From CBDEGU01 sp965238045 (GTDB taxonomy: Bacteria; Acidobacteriota; Terriglobia; Bryobacterales; UBA6623): a stretch of DNA of 64,000 nucleotides. The position numbers and the translations under genes are program-made. The notes under the pieces were generated by a model. It did not search any database. It was given only the letters and a program-made list of their open reading frames with translations, and had not been told where the DNA came from. The stretch covers positions 2,418,001-2,482,000 of the forward strand of contig CBDEGU010000012.1 in NCBI GenBank assembly GCA_965238045.1, read 5' to 3'. Below are positions 56,734 through 64,000 of this stretch, piece after piece (positions within the stretch are counted from its first letter, which is position 1; the number at the start of each line of letters is the position of its first letter).

Positions 56734-58082
56734 AAAAGCGGTCCTACCGCCCCGGCATCGTCGATTTCCCCGATGCCGCGAACTACATCACTGATGGCAA
56801 AACGACCATGATCACCGGCAACTGCGGTTCGTCGAAGGTCGATCTGCCGGCCTGGTTCTCTCAACTCGAGAAGAGCGGCCTGGGGCTGAATCTGGCGACG
56901 CTGATCGGCCACAACTCGGTTCGGCGCGAGGTCATGGGGACGGCCCGCCGCGCGGCCACCGCCGAGCAGATGGGCAAGATGCGCGGGCTGGTCGAGCGCG
57001 CCATGCGCGACGGTGCCGTTGGATTCTCGACCGGGCTCATCTATGTGCCCGGCACCTACGCCGACACCGAAGAGGTGACCGCGCTGGCCAAGGTGGCGGG
57101 CCGCCATCATGGCGTCTACGCGACCCATATGAGGAATGAAGGCAAAGACGTGCTCGAGGCGATTCGCGAAGCGGTCCACATCGGCAAGCAGGCCGGCACG
57201 CCGGTTCAGATTTCCCACTTCAAGATCAGCAATAGACATCACTGGGGAAAGACCGGCGATTCGATCGCGCTGGTCGAGCAGTTCCGGCGCGAGGGCGTCG
57301 ACGTGGTGGTGGATCAGTATCCCTATGACCGCTCGATCACCAGCCTCGGGGTGACCCTGCCCACCTGGGCGCTGGCCGACGGGCAGAATGCGATTCGCGA
57401 GCGCCTGGCGACGGGCGCGACCCGCGAGCGGATCGTCAAGGAAATGGAGGAGATTCTCAACAGCAAGGGCTTCGGCGACTACTCCTACGCCATGATCGCG
57501 AGCTGTGATTTCGAGCCCGCGCTGGCCGGCAAGACGATCAGCGAAGTCAACCGGATGCGCGGCCGGGCGGCCAGCGTGCCGGAAGAAATCGAGACCATCC
57601 TGGAGCTAGTCGTCCAGGGACCGATGCAGATGGTCTATCACTCGATGAGCGAGGAAGACGTCGAGCGGATCATGAAGTACCCGAACACGGCGATCGCAAG
57701 TGACGGTTACATTGTCGAATTCGGCAGTGGCGTGCCGCACCCGCGCTCTTACGGCACCTACGCGCGGGTGCTGGGCGAATTCGTGCGGGAGCGCAAGGTG
57801 CTGACCCTCGAAGACGCCATTCGCAAGATGACGTCCCTGCCGGCGCGTACCTTCGGCCTGCGTGATCGCGGATTGCTGCGCGAGGGGTTCGCCGCCGACA
57901 TGGTGATGTTTGATCCGGCGAAGGTCACCGACAACGCGACGTTCCAGAAGCCGCATCAGTACTCCAGCGGGTTCGACTTAGTGCTGGTGAACGGCATCCC
58001 GGTTGTCGAAAACGGACGGCCGACGGGAAAACGGCCTGGTGCAATACTGAAGCACCTTGTGTTGAAGCACCCTTTGCCGTGA
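56514..58082 (+). CDS. N-acyl-D-amino-acid deacylase (amidohydrolase), N-terminus altered by duplication
   Basis: 522 codons from a TTG at 56514 inside the second duplicate. The start of the real gene is at 56269, so this product lacks the first eight signal-peptide residues. The enzyme part is intact: YDLLIRNARVVDGTGNPWF, the metal motif GFIDVHAHIEKRS, TGNCGSSKVD, YATHMRNEGKDVLEAI and HFKISNRHHWGK, with a closing PGAILKH. Family members hydrolyse N-acyl-D-Glu, D-Asp or D-neutral amino acids, or dipeptides, after export. Whether it is translated and secreted is doubtful. Removing the extra 221 bp would yield a normal protein of about 530 residues. Confidence 0.8.
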   Translation: MLAAGLHGADYDLLIRNARVVDGTGNPWFAAGVAVKDGRIAAVGALPEATADRVIDAASRVVAPGFIDVHAHIEKRSYRPGIVDFPDAANYITDGKTTMITGNCGSSKVDLPAWFSQLEKSGLGLNLATLIGHNSVRREVMGTARRAATAEQMGKMRGLVERAMRDGAVGFSTGLIYVPGTYADTEEVTALAKVAGRHHGVYATHMRNEGKDVLEAIREAVHIGKQAGTPVQISHFKISNRHHWGKTGDSIALVEQFRREGVDVVVDQYPYDRSITSLGVTLPTWALADGQNAIRERLATGATRERIVKEMEEILNSKGFGDYSYAMIASCDFEPALAGKTISEVNRMRGRAASVPEEIETILELVVQGPMQMVYHSMSEEDVERIMKYPNTAIASDGYIVEFGSGVPHPRSYGTYARVLGEFVRERKVLTLEDAIRKMTSLPARTFGLRDRGLLREGFAADMVMFDPAKVTDNATFQKPHQYSSGFDLVLVNGIPVVENGRPTGKRPGAILKHLVLKHPLP

Positions 58083-58133
58083 CCGGCGGCGCTCGCCTGC
58101 AACACGGACTTGCAATCGTCGCCTACAACGGGG

Positions 58134-58292
58134 CCACATCCTGACCAGCGTCGCCACCGCGAAGGTTACGGCGAAGGCAAAGGCCAGCGGCATCAACGCG
58201 CCGATCGCGGTCCATTTCCCGCTGCGCGTCTCTTTCCAGATCGTGAGAATGGTCGTGGCGCAGGGATTGTGCAGCACTGAGAACGCCAAAGG
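58134..58292 (-). pseudogene. feoB: Remnant of the FeoB C-terminus
   Basis: The minus strand of this part of the 475-base gap (58083-58557) encodes LAFSVLHNPCATTILTIWKE followed by TRSGKWTAIGALMPLAFAFAVTF, which matches the last membrane helices of ferrous iron transporter FeoB. The frame on both sides is not FeoB-like, so only about 50 codons survive. The rest of the gap, 58300-58557, holds no gene apart from the ribosome-binding site GAGGAGG of the AIPR gene. Confidence 0.55.
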
Positions 58293-58557
58293 GCTCCGCC
58301 AAAGGGCTTCGTCCCCTGTATCCCCCGATCCGACCTCCGATCTCCTGTACTCATCTGGGATAATTGATTCATTACTGTAGCGAAACACGGAATCCTCGAA
58401 CAGACGGGCGAAACCGTGGTCCGCATTCAAGCGCCGACTAGCCCGCAATTGATGGATCTGTATCTTACTCCGGCGAGAGCGGTGGGATCATCTGGGTCGG
58501 GACCCAGTTTAACCTAGCAAACCCTAGAACAACTAGGACGGCCGCGAGGAGGCAATA

Positions 58558-59583
58558 GTGCCCTCGAACGATCGAATCATACTAGACGAAATTCTGAGCC
58601 AACGCCAGAGCGAAGTCGCCTCTGACGCCAGCCCGAGCGAATTCTTCGAACTCTTCACCGCTGAGCAGGTTCTCAAGGACTTCGATCTGTCCTATGACGA
58701 GATCGAATCTGGCCTCATCGGGGACGGGGGTGACGGCGGAATCGACGGAATCTATTTGTTCGTTAATGACGAATTCGTTCAAGAAGACCCTGCTTACGGC
58801 CATCTCAGGAAAGATATTACAGTTGACCTAATCGTCATCCAGTCAAAAATGAGGAGCGGCTTTCAGGAAACACCCGTCGAACGTTTTCTTACCATCAGTG
58901 ACGATATTCTCGATCTGTCGAAGGACCCCAACGAGTTTTCCGAGATTTACAATGAAGGACTTGTTGAGGCAATCAAGCGATTTCGGAAGCTACACCAACA
59001 GGTCGTAGCAAGATTCCCAACACTTCGCTTTCGCTACAACTACGCATGCAAAGGAGCGGCACCAGACGAAAACGTCAACCGAAAGGTCAAAAAGCTCCGA
59101 GAAGTCGTCGCGCAGCACTTCCCCTCAGCGGAGTTCAAGTTTGCGTTCCTGGGTGCCTCAGAACTGCTTGCTCTCGCTAGGCGTGCACCGCAAACGACGC
59201 ACACTCTGGCGCTCGCAGAGAATCCCATCTCGTCGGAGGGACAGGTTGGCTTTGCATGTCTGGTAAGGCTACGGGACTTCTATGACTTCATAACAGACGA
59301 GCACGGGGCACTTCGCCGTCAGATTTTCGAAGCGAACGTGCGCGACTACCAAGGACCTACTGAAGTGAACGATGAGATTCAGAAGTCTCTTCAGGAGGAC
59401 AACCGCGAGGATTTCTGGTGGCTCAATAACGGCGTCTCGATCCTGGCTTCTAAAGCCTCCCTCGGTGGCAAGACACTGACCATCGAAGATCCCCAAATCG
59501 TGAACGGTCTACTAAACCTCAACCGAGATATACAAATACTTCAAGAGAGTCAATCCGAATAGTGATGAGAGGAAAATCCGACC
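58558..59583 (+). pseudogene. AIPR family protein (abortive infection type), frameshifted and truncated
   Basis: From a GTG at 58558 with GAGGAGG upstream, 334 codons are readable. Landmarks are GGDGGIDGIYLFVNDEF (nuclease-like core), KDITVDLIVIQSKM, and the AIPR motif EDFWWLNNGVSILASKAS...IEDPQIVNG. At about 59513 an extra T shifts the frame: removing it gives QTSTEIYKYFKRVNPNSDER, the expected continuation, up to 59583, where an IS630 element begins. The read frame stops early at 59562. AIPR proteins belong to phage defence systems. The gene is less GC-rich than its neighbours, suggesting transfer. Its 3' half is missing beyond the IS. Confidence 0.75.
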
Positions 59584-60656
59584 TAGTGGACTGTCCCAGA
59601 GAAAGATACACCATGACGGATGCGGCGCGCGGGGTTGGAGTATTTCCAGCGGAAGGGCTTGGCGTCTTTGGAATAGGCGTTGATGTAGCGGCGTAACTTG
59701 CGGGCCAGGTCCGCCGTGGAGGTGAAGATGCCGCGCGTGATCACATCCCTCTGCAGCTTGGAAAACCACAATTCGACTTGATTCAGCCACGACGAATAGG
59801 TCGGGGTGAAGTGTAACTGCACGTTGGGATTGGCTCGCAGGAACTCGGCCACCTTCTTCGTCTTGTGCGCGGAGAGATTGTCGCGGATGATGTGAATCTC
59901 CTGCTCGGCCTCGTAGGGCGCGACGATGTCGGCGAGAAAGCTCACGAACTCCTTGCTGGTGTGTCGCCGAGCGGTCTTGCCCTGCACCTTGCCGGTTTTG
60001 GTGTTCAGAGCGGCGTAGAGCGAGAGTGTGCCGTTGCGCTTGTATTCGAAGCCGTGCCGTTCCGCCCGGCCGGGCGAGAGCGGCAGCACACGGTCGCGGC
60101 GATCCAGGGCCTCAATGGCGGTCTTTTCGTCAACGCAGAATATGGCGGCGTGCCGGGGCGGGTCGAGATAGAGCCCGATGATGTCGGCCGCCTTGCGCTC
60201 GAAGTCCGGGTCGTTGGAGGCCATGTAGCGTTCCAAACGATGCGGTTGCAGGCCGGCTTCCCGCCAAACGCGATGAATCATCGTCTTGCTTAGCGCGAGC
60301 TGACGGGCGAGTTTGCGGCAGGACCAGTGGGTGGAACCGTCTCGGGGTTTGCGGCGCGTGGCGTTGAGTATCCGAGCGCGCAGCTTGACGCTCAGCTTGG
60401 AGGGCGCTTGACCGGGCCGCTCGGTTTCGAGCCCATCGAGTCGGGCTTGGAGAAAGCGGCGCTTCCATTTCCCCACGGTACGCGCCGAGGTGTCGAGTTT
60501 GTCGGCTAGGCGTGCATACGACCAGCCGCCGCTCAACAACAACACGATCTTGGCTCGTAGCACGAACCCGGCCGGCAGCGACTGCGAGCCGCCGATCTCT
60601 TCCAACTCAGACCGTTCTTTCTCGTCCAAAGCGATTGGTTCGGCTTGAAAGGGCAT
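59583..60656 (-). CDS. IS630-family transposase
   Basis: 357 residues. The N-terminal half has helix-turn-helix segments (GFVLRAKIVLLLSGGWSYARLADKLDTSARTVGKWKRRF). The DDE domain shows IFCVDEKTAIEALDR (first Asp), IHIIRDNLSAHKTKKVAEFL (second Asp) and PTYSSWLNQVELWFSKLQRD (Glu), the Tc1/mariner-like arrangement of IS630. The frame runs through the terminal repeat, and its stop TAG is formed by the target TA plus the flanking base, so the C-terminus depends on the insertion site. Confidence 0.93.
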   Translation of the reverse strand: MPFQAEPIALDEKERSELEEIGGSQSLPAGFVLRAKIVLLLSGGWSYARLADKLDTSARTVGKWKRRFLQARLDGLETERPGQAPSKLSVKLRARILNATRRKPRDGSTHWSCRKLARQLALSKTMIHRVWREAGLQPHRLERYMASNDPDFERKAADIIGLYLDPPRHAAIFCVDEKTAIEALDRRDRVLPLSPGRAERHGFEYKRNGTLSLYAALNTKTGKVQGKTARRHTSKEFVSFLADIVAPYEAEQEIHIIRDNLSAHKTKKVAEFLRANPNVQLHFTPTYSSWLNQVELWFSKLQRDVITRGIFTSTADLARKLRRYINAYSKDAKPFRWKYSNPARRIRHGVSFSGTVH

Positions 60657-60705
60657 ACTGTATAGACGCCGCTTTCACTAAGAAGGTTACTCTGGGACAG
60701 TCCAC
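59586..60705 (-). mobile_element. IS630-family element
   Basis: The ends are GTGGACTGTCCCAGAG at 59586-59601 and its reverse complement at 60690-60705, perfect 16-bp inverted repeats. A TA dinucleotide flanks both sides (59584-59585 and 60706-60707), the IS630 target duplication. Size 1120 bp with one transposase gene on the minus strand. Confidence 0.92.
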
Positions 60706-60707
60706 TA

Positions 60708-60887
60708 GAAGCAGTTCAGGGCGCCGAACGTGACACATTCTTAAGTGTCCCAATGCTCGGCCCGGCACGGGATGCAGCCTGCGTCAACACCTTCGCGTTC
60801 GCGTATCAACTCATCTCGGCCGATTGTCTGGCGCGGGTTTCGTCGGAACTGTCGGAATTCGTGACCGGCGACTTCGATCGTAAGTGA
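60708..60887 (+). pseudogene. C-terminal fragment of an unrecognised gene next to the IS630 element
   Basis: An open frame from the IS border encodes 59 residues (EAVQGAERDTFLSVPMLGPA ... NTFAFAYQLISADCLARVSS ... GDFDRK) to a TGA at 60887. It does not match the expected continuation of AIPR in any frame. It could be the end of another gene lost to a deletion, or simple chance. Confidence 0.3.
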
Positions 60888-60933
60888 TCCGCCATGCCGT
60901 TGGACCTTGACGCCGGCCCGCCGCCAGAGGCTC

Positions 60934-61473
60934 TTAGTTCGAAACTCTCTTGGCGGTGAATTTCACCGGACCGCGCCGTCCGCGGCCGCCCGGGCGGCGT
61001 CCCCGGCGTCCCTCGCCGCCCTCGGCTCTCGGGCCGCCATCGGGCGGGGGTCTGTCTCCTTCGGCTTGTGACTCCCGATCGGGGCCTCCGGGGCCTCCAG
61101 CGCCGGGTCCGCCCCGTCTTCGCCCTCCTGGCCCTCCCCGGCCCGCGGGACGCTGGAAGGTTCGTTCAAACTCAATCTCGTCGCCGGAAATTTTGCCCGT
61201 GTAGAGGATCGTGATTTCGCGGCCGAAATTCATGACTTGTTTGAAAGAAATTTCGTCGCCGGTGATCTTGCCGTCCTGAATGTCGGATTCGCCCCTCGCA
61301 GTCGCGACCGTGCCGGTGACCTTGTCGCCCTCGACTTTCAGGTTGAACTCAAGTTCACTCGCGCCGCGCGGCGTTTCAAACTCCGCCGTCCATTTTCCGG
61401 TTACGTCGGAGCCGAACGCCGCGGGCGCCAGCAGGATGGCGCCGATGGTGCCTGTCATTAGAAGATGCTTCAC
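60934..61473 (-). CDS. Small secreted protein with a repeat-type beta domain and Gly/Arg-rich tail
   Basis: 179 residues. Signal peptide MKHLLMTGTIGAILLAPAAFG, then a domain of about 90 residues (VTGKWTAEFETPRGASELEF; GESDIQDGKITGDEISFKQV; REITILYTGKISGDEIEFER), then a low-complexity Gly/Arg/Pro tail of 60 residues ending KFTAKRVSN. The domain closely resembles the N-terminal domain of the DUF3179 protein at 54628-56049, including the pattern G-E-S-x-I-Q-D-G-x-I-x-G-D-E-I. Function unknown; it is probably a periplasmic small-molecule or polymer-binding fold. Confidence 0.8.
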   Translation of the reverse strand: MKHLLMTGTIGAILLAPAAFGSDVTGKWTAEFETPRGASELEFNLKVEGDKVTGTVATARGESDIQDGKITGDEISFKQVMNFGREITILYTGKISGDEIEFERTFQRPAGRGGPGGRRRGGPGAGGPGGPDRESQAEGDRPPPDGGPRAEGGEGRRGRRPGGRGRRGPVKFTAKRVSN

Positions 61474-61556
61474 CGTCTCTTCCTCCTAGAGCGGGTGTTT
61501 GCCTCGTCACCCGCTGCTGGTAAATCTCATACAAAAGAGTTTCAGTTCCGCGGCGC

Positions 61557-63833
61557 TCACCTCTCCGAGACGACTTCTCGCCGCTCTGGTCTGGCATCGA
61601 GCAAAATAATCGCGGCGCGCCGAAACGCGAACTTCCGTCCCGTCTCCTCCACTACATTTAGCTGGTAGGTATAGGCGCCCGGCGCCAAGCTGTCGAGCGG
61701 AATCTGAAACTCTACCGGAATCGCCTGTTTTCGTTTTTCGTCCGCTTCTCGCAGCCGCACCGGTTCGGATTCGAACACCTTCACGCCGCCGCGGAAGAAG
61801 CTCAGACTCGCGGCCACGCTGGGGCCTTCGCGCTCTCGTCCTCCATTGCGTGCGTAGACCTCGAAGTAAACGTATAAGCTCTGATCCTTACGGAAGACTC
61901 GCGTGATGCTGGGGATCAGTTTCTGTCCGTCATGAATGAGCGGGTGCGCGGCCAGGAGTTTCTTGTTGCGCTCGGCGACGCCCACGGCCGAGGAGAGCGA
62001 CTCGCGCTGATTCGACCAGACCACCGAACTCATCTTCGCGTAAGACTCCTCGTCATCGAGATCAGGCACGCTGAATTTCGTCTCGAACGTCCCCATCTTG
62101 CCGCTCTGGTTTTCCCGCGTGAGGAACTTCAACTGATAGTCGCCCGGCGGCAGCGTAAAGCCGGAGTCATACTGCAACTGGCGGCGGGCGAGGCGTCCGG
62201 CGTTCTCGCCTTGCAGTTTCACTTCGATGTGGTCCCGCAGACTGGCGATGAGTTTTCGCTTGCCGTCGCGCACCTGCGCGATGAAGTCGAGCGTTGTTTT
62301 TTCCCTGCCGCCCTTGCGGGCCAGCTCGAACTCCGAGCCGGGTATCTTGACCGCCAGAGGTATGAAATAACGGTCCCGCCCGAGCCTGAAATAATTGACT
62401 TCCAGCGCCAGGCTCAGATCCGTTACCGGATCGCCGAGCAGCAAAGCTTCCTCTAACTGACGCTCCTTGTCGGCGGAGCTGAAGTTGCGAAATTCCTTCG
62501 GCCCGAAGTAACCCGAGCGATAGTCGATCTTAAGCCCGCGCCGGCCGGGAATGCGCAGCTTGACGCGCCGGAAACGGCCGTCGGTCTTATCGTTCGTACT
62601 GTAGTAACCGAGGATGTAGTAGCTCGAAATATCCTTCTGTGCCTGGGTGATGCCGAGCGTCAGGTCGTTGCTGTCAAGCAGCGCCTTGCCGCCCGTGTCG
62701 CTGGCCAGCGTGAAGAGAGTCTCCTGCTGATCGTTGAAGCGGTCGCGCCGCTGGCGCTGCGCCTGGCCTGAAAACGTGCGCGAGCCGCGGGCCGAACCCT
62801 GCCGCGCGTCGCCCGCCGGGGCCTCGGCCACCAGGCCGCGCGCATCCACTGGATAGAACGCCATATTGGCCCGCAACGCGGCGTTGATGGTGGATCGCAA
62901 CTGCGAATGATTCTCGACGCCGGTTTTCCCCACGCCGCTGGCGAAGTAGACCAGCGCTTTCTTTTCCGGCAGCGACGCCAGCATGTTAGCCGCCGATTCG
63001 AGAGCGCTGAGCTTCTGATCGGTATTGAAAACGTTGAACTCGGTCTCGTCGGAGACGAACGCCGAGCCGTCGTCCACGGCGGATTCCTCGTCCGTATCGG
63101 CCTCGCCGGCCAGCTCACTGGCCTCACCCATGCGAAACGCGCCGATTACCTCACGGAGCAGCTCGCGGTCATCGGTGAAATCCTGCAACACCCGGAGCCG
63201 GGTCGAAAAACTCATCACCGCGACCAGGTCCGCCGGAGCCATGTGCTCGTCGAGAAATCGCAGCGAGGATTTTTGCGCGCGAATCTGATCGGCCGGCGGC
63301 ATCGACGAAAAGTCGAAGTAAAGTACCAGCAGTCGGCGGTCGCGATAGCGCACCTTGCCGGGGGCCGAACGAGAGATATCCCGCCGGCGGAGAGTCTCGC
63401 CCTCGGCCCTCCCGCCGGCGGCGGTCTCCCGCGGGGTCTCGTCTGGGGTCTCCTCCGGCGCAGCGGCCGTTTTCGGCCTGGCTGCTTCCGCGCGCGGCGT
63501 CAGGTCGAGTCTCTGAAATTCGAAGATGGATATGTTTTGCCGCTTGCCGTCCTCCGCTAGCTCGAAGGCCGCGGCCGTTAGACCCTCGACCGGGTTTCCC
63601 TTGCCGTCACGCACCTCGACGTTAAAGACAACCAGATTGGTCGTAGACGTAAACTTCACGGTGGCTTCGGGTTCCTGAGCCGGCAGCGCCAGCACTGTTG
63701 CCAGTACTGCTGCCAGCATCAGAGCCAGCATCATCGCCCGTCCGGGCGCCGCGGATCTGAGCGGCCAGCCAATCGCCACCGGAAAACTCGCCTTCCGCCG
63801 CTCAAATAGCATGTAAGAAAACCTCAACAACAT
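61557..63833 (-). CDS. Secreted VWFA-related protein (acidobacterial type)
   Basis: 758 residues with an N-terminal membrane segment/signal (MMLALMLAAVLATVLALPAQ). A domain follows that begins TNLVVFNVEVRDGKGNPVEGLTAAAFELAEDGKRQ, the usual opening of VWFA-related Acidobacteria proteins, and then a von Willebrand factor A domain with YFDFSSMPPADQIRAQ (metal-site DxSxS-like) and KALVYFASGVGK. The C-terminal half is beta-rich (FRRVKLRIPGRRGLKIDYRSGYFGP). Likely adhesion or protein interaction outside the cell. The ATG at 63833 has an AGGAAAAGGG site and lies 15 bp after the stop of the upstream TonB-receptor gene. Confidence 0.87.
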   Translation of the reverse strand: MLLRFSYMLFERRKASFPVAIGWPLRSAAPGRAMMLALMLAAVLATVLALPAQEPEATVKFTSTTNLVVFNVEVRDGKGNPVEGLTAAAFELAEDGKRQNISIFEFQRLDLTPRAEAARPKTAAAPEETPDETPRETAAGGRAEGETLRRRDISRSAPGKVRYRDRRLLVLYFDFSSMPPADQIRAQKSSLRFLDEHMAPADLVAVMSFSTRLRVLQDFTDDRELLREVIGAFRMGEASELAGEADTDEESAVDDGSAFVSDETEFNVFNTDQKLSALESAANMLASLPEKKALVYFASGVGKTGVENHSQLRSTINAALRANMAFYPVDARGLVAEAPAGDARQGSARGSRTFSGQAQRQRRDRFNDQQETLFTLASDTGGKALLDSNDLTLGITQAQKDISSYYILGYYSTNDKTDGRFRRVKLRIPGRRGLKIDYRSGYFGPKEFRNFSSADKERQLEEALLLGDPVTDLSLALEVNYFRLGRDRYFIPLAVKIPGSEFELARKGGREKTTLDFIAQVRDGKRKLIASLRDHIEVKLQGENAGRLARRQLQYDSGFTLPPGDYQLKFLTRENQSGKMGTFETKFSVPDLDDEESYAKMSSVVWSNQRESLSSAVGVAERNKKLLAAHPLIHDGQKLIPSITRVFRKDQSLYVYFEVYARNGGREREGPSVAASLSFFRGGVKVFESEPVRLREADEKRKQAIPVEFQIPLDSLAPGAYTYQLNVVEETGRKFAFRRAAIILLDARPERREVVSER

Positions 63834-63848
63834 GATGCCCTTTTCCTG

Positions 63849-64000
63849 CTAGAACCGGAACCTCACATTCAAACGCATCGTGCGCATCGCCGCCGTATTG
63901 GTGGCGAGACCGAAATTCGAGGCGTTCACGGTCGTTCCCAACCGGCTGTAGCTGACCGTATTGGTCACGTTCGTGCTCTCGAGCCGGACATTCATCCGCC
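63849..64000 (-). CDS. TonB-dependent receptor, C-terminal fragment (cut by window edge)
   Basis: The minus strand ends with RMNVRLESTNVTNTVSYSRL and then ...NFGLATNTAAMRTMRLNVRFRF before a TAG at 63851-63849. An outer-membrane beta-barrel ends with a phenylalanine, here FRF. The asparagine-rich pattern is typical of Oar-like, carboxypeptidase-regulatory TonB receptors in Acidobacteria. Only about 50 residues are visible. The VWFA gene follows 15 bp later, so the two form an operon. Confidence 0.7.
   Translation of the reverse strand, partial: RMNVRLESTNVTNTVSYSRLGTTVNASNFGLATNTAAMRTMRLNVRFRF

Overview
The window is a GC-rich chromosomal segment that most resembles an Acidobacteriota genome, probably near Bryobacter/Solibacter. 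This is inferred from the VWFA-related secreted protein next to a TonB-receptor C-terminus, several secreted small beta-rich proteins, many amidohydrolases, DUF362 and UPF0182 proteins, and a probable UGA-encoded selenoprotein. No rRNA, tRNA or CRISPR array was recognised. The first half is mostly core metabolism; the second half is more mosaic and carries several insertion sequences and broken genes.

Layout. 1-230: edge of an ISNCY-type insertion sequence. 0.4-12 kb: modA, purH, a UPF0182 membrane protein, pyrC-pyrB, an SDR, myo-inositol-phosphate synthase and a GT2 glycosyltransferase. 12-20 kb: lepB-carA (overlapping), carB, a CobA-HemD fusion and fumC. 20-24.4 kb: a DUF362 gene and an ABC transporter (ATPase plus truncated permease) separated by an IS1182-type element that abuts broken ends on both sides. 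24.4-25.8 kb: tsaD behind a leader containing a promoter, a near-perfect Shine-Dalgarno, a 14-codon peptide, a branched RNA fold and a 16-bp terminator hairpin. 25.9-31.3 kb: a two-gene M16 peptidase operon and a Slt-type transglycosylase. 31.6-43.3 kb: a methyltransferase, a GT39-like gene with one in-frame TAG, an SGNH hydrolase, a PaaI-type thioesterase, acpH, a sodium:solute symporter, a repetitive tail-anchored coiled-coil protein, a HAD phosphatase and an amidohydrolase.

43.8-49 kb: two near-identical IS5-family copies in opposite orientation enclose a UDP-glucose dehydrogenase gene and two genes cut exactly at the inner IS ends. 49.3-64 kb: mutS, a tetraheme/SUMF1 fusion, an aldo/keto reductase, the DUF3179 selenoprotein candidate, an N-acyl-D-amino-acid deacylase broken by a 221-bp tandem duplication, a feoB remnant, an abortive-infection-type AIPR gene broken by a frameshift and an IS630 element, a small secreted protein related to the DUF3179 N-terminus, a VWFA protein and the end of a TonB receptor.

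The pyrimidine and arginine precursor genes (carA, carB, pyrB, pyrC) and purH form a loosely clustered nucleotide-synthesis set. The two most interesting signals are the read-through UGA with a bacterial SECIS-like hairpin in the DUF3179 gene (54628-56049), and the structured leader of tsaD, whose leader peptide is rich in ANN codons, the codons served by the tRNA modification that TsaD makes.
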